Positions 37,624 through 64,000 of a stretch of DNA of 64,000 bases are shown here, piece after piece. The stretch is from NCBI GenBank assembly GCA_030141605.1, contig JAQGDQ010000066.1, positions 124,001 through 188,000 on the forward strand. The letters are read 5' to 3'. Source of the DNA: Tubiluchus corallicola (taxonomy: Eukaryota; Priapulida; Priapulimorpha; Priapulimorphida; Tubiluchidae). A program made the translations under genes and the position numbers. The notes under the pieces are model-generated. The model saw only the letters and a program-made list of their open reading frames with translations. It was not told the DNA's origin and did no database searches. Positions within the stretch are counted from its first letter, which is position 1; the number at the start of each line of letters is the position of its first letter.

Positions 37624-37638
37624 GTTGCCTGTAGAGCT
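37624..37638 (-). other. Acceptor and short leader just before the CFAP20DC start codon
   Basis: On the - strand, aattttgcag ends at 37637 and only 13 leader bases separate it from the ATG at 37623-37621. A second AG lies closer still. The transcript therefore probably has an upstream non-coding exon or receives a spliced leader. Confidence 0.4.
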
Positions 37639-38496
37639 GCAAAATTTTTTTATTTGTTCATTTGACTGATATCACATTGAATAATAAGCCAAAATACTTA
37701 ACTTATTAATAATTAGAAGATGACACAAAAAACATGCGAGCAGTTTTTTTTAGATATTTTGCAAAATTTTATTGTAGGCCTAATTTAAAATGCATCTGTA
37801 ATAATACCAATTCTTAATAATAATTAGTATTAACAATTTATGAGCAAAAAATATAGACTCAACTACAATGCCATAATAGCATTTCGATGATTACCAAATT
37901 TTCTGTGGTGTCAATTAATTGACAAAAACAAGCATATAGTTAGAAGTTCTGACGACTAATGTCCCATTAAGTTAAAATTACATCATATAGTAAGGTAAAG
38001 TCCTAATCTTTCGAAACCCCAAAACTGTCAGCAAATACATTTTCATACTTGTATTATACAAAAGATATGGAACAACTTACAAAACTTCAGAGGAAACTAG
38101 TAAATTTAAAAGTGCAATGAGAGTGACATTGCTTAGTGCCAACCACAGTTTAGAGGTTATATGTAAGCCGAAATTAAAATAGAGTTGTGCCCAGCTATCA
38201 TAACTACTAGGCTAAAGAAAAGTTTTGTTACACACACTAGTAAAAAAAAGTAGTATGCAAATTAGAATACAAGAATTCAATTAAATTTATTGCTCAAATA
38301 CATATAATGTAGAATGGCAAAACACAATACAGTACATATATGTCAAATAGTGCATACATATAAAATTAATTCATATAAGCTTTGTGCAAAAGGTTATTTT
38401 GTGTGACACTAATAACAATTAACATTTTTGCTATAACTTGCATTAACATAGATAAGTTAGCCAGCTTGTTGGGAGCCGTTTGGACCACTGCGCCAA

Positions 38497-38921
38497 GTAG
38501 ACCAATTGGTCTACATGGGCTGCCCAAGTAGGACACTAGAGACAGGTCGTGAATTCAGTCGTTAAGTGTACTGACACCGTCCGTTGTGCTTGTTTATGTA
38601 ATAATAATAATTAAAAACGTTATTACACGTTGAATAATTTATTATACATCTAATAAAATAAAAGAATTTTATTCTGAGCTGGTAGAACGGACAATATTAA
38701 ATTTGGTTTCGATATTAATGTTGTTGAAGTGAAAAAACCCCACTTTTTTGCGAATTCAACATTTGTTTAAGGTATATCATTTTTGATTTTGTCTCACTTC
38801 ACAAACAGGTGATCCGTTTCACTACCTCTTGGGCAAATAATTGTTTTCTTATAAGTAAACGTTCTAGCGATCTATGTGTCCTACATGGGCTGGCGAGCCA
38901 TGTAGGACAGTGCCCTACATG
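38497..38921. mobile_element. Foldback-type element with palindromic ends
   Basis: The left end holds an 18-bp perfect palindrome, gtagaccaattggtctac (38497-38514), running into tacatgggctgcccaagtag. The right end holds gtcctacatgggctgg..ccatgtaggac and then catgtagg..cctacatg. The two ends match each other in inverted orientation (catgggctg..gtaggacac versus its complement) and each is also self-complementary. No reading frame. Boundaries are approximate. Confidence 0.6.
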
Positions 38922-39601
38922 TTACAATACTACTGATAATATTAAAACTAATTATCCTTGCGTTTCTTAAATGTTAAAAATTACTTTTTGGTGTTGTGAA
39001 GGCTTAGCAGCATCTGTCTCATTTTTAAATTTGCAATTATTTCTGTAATAACTGTGTGCAGAATTTCTCTCTTTAAAGCATTAGATACTAGGTTTAATGT
39101 TATGATATATTAATGGAGTTAATCATAATGATGAAATTATTGTAAGAAATGCATTTGTAAATTGCCAAGGAATATCCATTTCTAAAAGAAATTTTGTTTT
39201 ATGCTTTATTATGTCATAACAATACTTATAAACAATGGTAATATAAACTGGAAACAAGTTTTGCCAGAGCAAGTTTCTCGACAAAAATCGCAGAAATACG
39301 ACAAATACCACTTAGCATTTCATGTAGTTACTTAGCAGCGCGATACTAATTAGTAAACTACTAAAATAATTATAACAATTTAAATTTTTATTTTGTTTTT
39401 TTACACTAACATACATTTTTGCAAAAGGCCTACATTTCGCATTCTGCAATAGCGGATCTTTTTGGGGAAATATTATTCTATGTTAAATTTTAGCAAGTTT
39501 AGTGCACCAACTTCATCGTTAGTTCCTACATTCTCTTCTACACTGTCACTGGAAGAGGCTTCTATAGTTTCATATCATAATAATTGTTATTATGCGTTCA
39601 T

Positions 39602-40061
39602 TACAGGTGAGCACCGAACGTTCGAGTTCAAACATTCGAATCGAATTCGAACGTTCGAATTCGATTCAAGCGACTTTTTTAGCTTGAATTCGATTGGAAC
39701 CTAAAACTATAGATTTTAATAATTCAGCACTTCAATCACATACGTTCTTTTTCAATAAAACGGTTGAAACATCATGCAATCAGCATAATTCAGTTGTGAT
39801 TTCCATGCACAATTTTAAACAAATTATTAGTGGTTTTACTGCAGAACAAAATCGAGTTACATGCATGATATTTGTAAGACTAATTTTTATTGGTGGTTCA
39901 AAAACTTGTTCGAAAATCTTTCATCTCAATTCGAATTTGATGTGAATTCGAAACACTGAAGTTAGGTCATACTGAAGAAACAATGAAATACTGAAGAAAC
40001 TGGAAAGTCACAAATTCGATTCGATTCAAATTCACTTTCTGGTAGAGAATGCCCACCCCTA
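39602..40061. mobile_element. hAT-like MITE, copy A, with 30-bp perfect palindrome
   Basis: The left end is aggtgagca and the complement of the right end is taggggtgggcattctc, resembling the CAGGGRTGGGCA ends of hAT elements. Positions 39638-39667 are a perfect 30-bp palindrome with half-site gaatcgaattcgaac. Flanking octamers gcgttcat and gtatttat match at five of eight positions, a possible decayed target duplication. Copy B follows 600 bp later in the same orientation. Confidence 0.6.
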
Positions 40062-40654
40062 GTATTTATTCGATGAAGGAGGTAACACGTCAACGTTTTG
40101 CTGCAAAGCGCTTCAGTCAGTCCTTAGCCGCTTTCTAAGATGAGGTATCTTTCAGAATTACAGACATTCCAATGAGATCTTATTGCATGAAATCCACCAT
40201 TGTATAAGTAATCTGGCACCTCTTTGTTTTTGCAATTGTGAGTTGATTTAGGGAAAGCTTTTATAAGTGGATTATTTTTTGGTAATCTCAGAGCATAAAC
40301 CACATTAATAAGTCTTTTATGTTTAATCTTTCTGATCTATTTTTCTTCTTTGATTTTATTGTACAAAATGAAGTTTCTGTTGTTTATAACTTTTGACCAT
40401 TTTATCTACATTCTCTAGTAACCTTCAGTTGATTATTTACATTTAAGATCCACAGTTCTGAATTATTATAGAAAGACGGATGATACAAAAGTATTTAAGA
40501 TCCCGATTACTTTGCAGTTTAAGCTGACAACGTCATTTGTTATTGTTATTGGAGATATTCTAAGTTTTGAGAATGCTGGTGGTAGCCCAGTAGCAGTATT
40601 TTTTCTTTTTGTATTTTTAATTTCTGTAGTTACCTGTAGTCCTATAACACTCAT

Positions 40655-41053
40655 TAGAGGTGAGCATATTGAGCAGTCGAATTCGATTCGAATGAGTTCT
40701 AGCTTTTTTGGTTCGAATTAGATTCATATCTAAAATGATAGATTTGAATACTTCAGGAAGTCAATTATGTACATTCTTTATCACTGAAATGCTTGAAAAA
40801 GCATACAAACAGTGCAATTTGGCTGTGCACAATTTTTAAAAAAATTATTAGTATTTTTATTGCAAAGTAAAATCATGTAATATATGTGTAATCTCCGTGA
40901 GATCGCTTTTTATTGACGTTTCGAAAATCTTCACAACTGAATTTGACTTCGACTCCGAATCGATATCTCGATATTCGGTTTGATTCGTGTTCAAAACTCA
41001 CAAATTTGATTTGATTTGAATTCGTTTTCTGGCAGAGAATGCGCTCATCCCTG
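40655..41053. mobile_element. hAT-like MITE, copy B
   Basis: Same order of blocks as copy A: aggtgagca, ttcgaattcgattcgaa-like ends, tgtgcacaatttttaaa, ttattagtatttttattgca, tttcgaaaatctt, then ttctggcagagaatgcgctc at the right end. It is strongly diverged, and no convincing target duplication was found. Confidence 0.6.
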
Positions 41054-41215
41054 CCATAAAAACGTTTACTCAATTAAGCTGTGATTTCTGCACATAATTT
41101 TTAAACAAACTGTTTAATGTTTTTACTGCAGAATAGAAAATCATGTAATAAGAGTGATCGCTGTGAGACCACTTTTCATTAATGTTTCAAAAATCTTGAT
41201 GTACATTATATCATT
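41054..41215. mobile_element. hAT-like MITE, partial copy C
   Basis: Begins directly after copy B and repeats only the middle of the element: gctgtgatttctgcacataa, tttttactgcagaataga, aaatcatgtaata, gtgatcgctgtgagacc, tttcaaaaatctt. Both ends are missing. Confidence 0.5.
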
Positions 41216-41799
41216 GAAAGAAGTTTTTAATTCTAACTGTCTTCTATAACATCGATATGGGCTAGCTAAGAATAGAGCACTAAATAATATTTTTTTGTAA
41301 TAAAATTAAAGTTCTTATCATTTTGACTAGAGTTATTATAAAATAAAAGCATGTTAAAATTCTCAATTATTAGTTTTATCTCCACATATGTTTGGCTATT
41401 GTGAAAAACTCATTCTAAGCAAAAACAACAAATCAAAAATGTGTAAAGTGCTTTTATTAATTAAAAGTAATAAAAAGTGAATTATTAATATTTTTGCTCA
41501 TGGACGTTGGACAGACGTGTATCCCTGCTGTAAAATTCAGATTGTCAAACGTTTTTATTGTTATAAAAGTTGTAACAGGAGTTAACGAAACTAAATGTTA
41601 CTAATTAGGGCATAATGTCGGAAGTGGCGATAGCGTGAAACTTGGCCTTTTGACTGTTATACATGTATTGTCGTTGTTGATTTAATGTCCATTTCTTGAT
41701 TAGTGAAACACATATGGTTGGTGTACCTGTTATTGTTATTTTTCTGCTACACATATCTGCTGCACACGAAATCTACTGGAAATATCATTAAGATTATAT

Positions 41800-41925
41800 T
41801 GATGACGAGACCAGCGCCGAATGCGTTATTACTGTTGATGCTGCTAATTGTAACTTTCACGGCTTGAAGATGCGGGCGCTCTCAGAAATCGCCGTATAAT
41901 AATTATGTCCTCAGGGTCCTGAAAG
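41800..41925 (+). other. Possible MAGI 5' leader exon
   Basis: A CpG-richer patch ends with cctgaaag|gtgagagt, a strong donor with GT at 41926, pairing naturally with the acceptor at 42584-42585. The left border is unknown; 41800 is a nominal value. Transcript evidence is absent. Confidence 0.3.
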
Positions 41926-42585
41926 GTGAGAGTCGAAGCGAAACCACGCTTTTTAATCATCTGTTATTATATTTTTAACAAAGATTTCCTGTGATCGCCT
42001 TGATGCTGCGAGCAATTTGCCATAAAATCTGAAAATTTTTAATTTTTCTGAAGTGCAGCCAAATAATTTAGTCGGGTGATTTTGTAGATTGTGTTATTTA
42101 ATTGTCATGTTATGTTGGCTCTTTATTTATTTAATTGTCTAACGGGATCGTGTTTAAATGTACTTATGTTTTTTGCCTCATAATTTTGTGTAGGCCTACT
42201 TGACTACTTCAATGTTAAATCTAAAAAATTAAAAAATAATAGTTCTGTTAGTTAAAGCAGTAAGTAATTTATGCATTTGTTCTTTGTTTGCTAAAATTTT
42301 GGCTGCTATTCGCCCTAGCTACTGTTTAGAAGATTAAAAAAAATTAACAAGGTATTGACGTTGCCATAAATTTTATGTAAGATGTCAAAGTTTCACTTTA
42401 AAAATGATTATTCTGCAAGTAATCATAATGCACCTTGTATAAGGCATTGTACGCACTATCCCAAGAATGAGCTTTCCAATTATAACTTCATTAACAATAA
42501 TTATCCTTGTTTTCTTTAGAAGACCAATTACGAATACTATAAAGAGAAGCAGCAGAATTAAATCATGCTTTACTTCTTTTCTCAG

Positions 42586-42615
42586 GCTGAATAAAAATGG
42601 TTCGTTGTTTGGATC

Positions 42616-42623
<8 letters not shown>
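42586..42623 (+). promoter_or_regulatory. MAGI leader with overlapping upstream ORF
   Basis: After the acceptor tacttcttttctcag (ending 42585) the first ATG is at 42597 in a good context (aaaaATGg). It opens a frame of eight codons that stops at TAA 42621-42623, past the main start ATG at 42616. The main start can then be reached only by leaky scanning, or by a transcript that starts inside this exon after 42599. This layout usually lowers translation of the main frame. Confidence 0.6.
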
Positions 42624-63811
<21,188 letters not shown>

Positions 63812-63942
63812 GTATGTGCTTTTTTATTTCATAATCTATATTTTGATGGCATGCATATTTAATACATCTGTTTTTTTTGAAAAATGTAAGTCCCGTTCTT
63901 GACCAGCAAATTTATACTTGAATTACTCCCGATTTACTATCT

Positions 63943-63969
<27 letters not shown>
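63943..63969. repeat. (TA)n microsatellite
   Basis: Alternating TA tract in the MAGI intron that leaves the window. Confidence 0.95.
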
Positions 63970-63974
<5 letters not shown>

Positions 63975-64000
63975 TATTTAAAAAAATGCATTTTAATATT

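Larger units (their letters stand above)
37639..42585. other. Head-to-head intergenic region between CFAP20DC and MAGI
   Basis: About 5 kb between the two start codons. It contains the foldback element at 38497-38921, the hAT-like MITE copies at 39602-41215, and a possible MAGI leader exon near 41800-41925. No independent gene was recognised. Promoters for both genes are expected here or in upstream leader exons. Confidence 0.5.

Overview
The window is AT-rich animal genomic DNA: spliced genes with long introns and canonical GT..AG junctions, metazoan-only gene families, and scattered remains of non-LTR retrotransposons and small DNA transposons. The species cannot be fixed from sequence alone. 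A Toll-like receptor with a single C-terminal cysteine cap, next to animal-type urocanase, CFAP20DC and MAGI genes, suggests an invertebrate, possibly a deuterostome. That placement is an inference.

Four protein-coding genes were reconstructed by joining exons by hand and checking splice phase at every junction. (1) The 3' half of a urocanate hydratase (UROC1) gene, + strand, seven exons from 1758 to 20759; its 5' exons lie off the left edge. (2) A complete Toll-like receptor, + strand, 10381-12951, intronless in its coding part and lying wholly inside the 14 kb UROC1 intron between 1866 and 15844. (3) A complete CFAP20DC gene (CFAP20-domain ciliary protein family, C3orf67-like), - strand, 18 coding exons from 37623 down to 23246, 784 codons plus stop. 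(4) The 5' part of a MAGI scaffold gene, + strand, 11 coding exons from 42616 to 63811, 974 codons, running off the right edge inside its third regular PDZ domain.

UROC1 and CFAP20DC are tail-to-tail across about 2.5 kb. CFAP20DC and MAGI are head-to-head across about 5 kb that is packed with palindromic and MITE-like repeats. The largest gene-poor stretch is the 13 kb third coding intron of MAGI (43566-56692). No operon logic applies: the four genes serve histidine breakdown, innate recognition, cilia and junctional scaffolding. The unusual relation is the receptor nested in a metabolic gene.

Repeats: a 14-copy, 22-bp minisatellite; ATT, CA and AT microsatellites; two copies of one TA-flanked inverted-repeat element, one of which carries a small acidic reading frame; a tandemly doubled reverse-transcriptase motif; a 5'-truncated LINE; two or three copies of an hAT-like MITE with a 30-bp perfect palindrome; a foldback element; several diverged tandem duplications; and possible tRNA-derived SINE relics. 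I found no CRISPR array, rRNA or intact tRNA. No single wholly new system was demonstrated.
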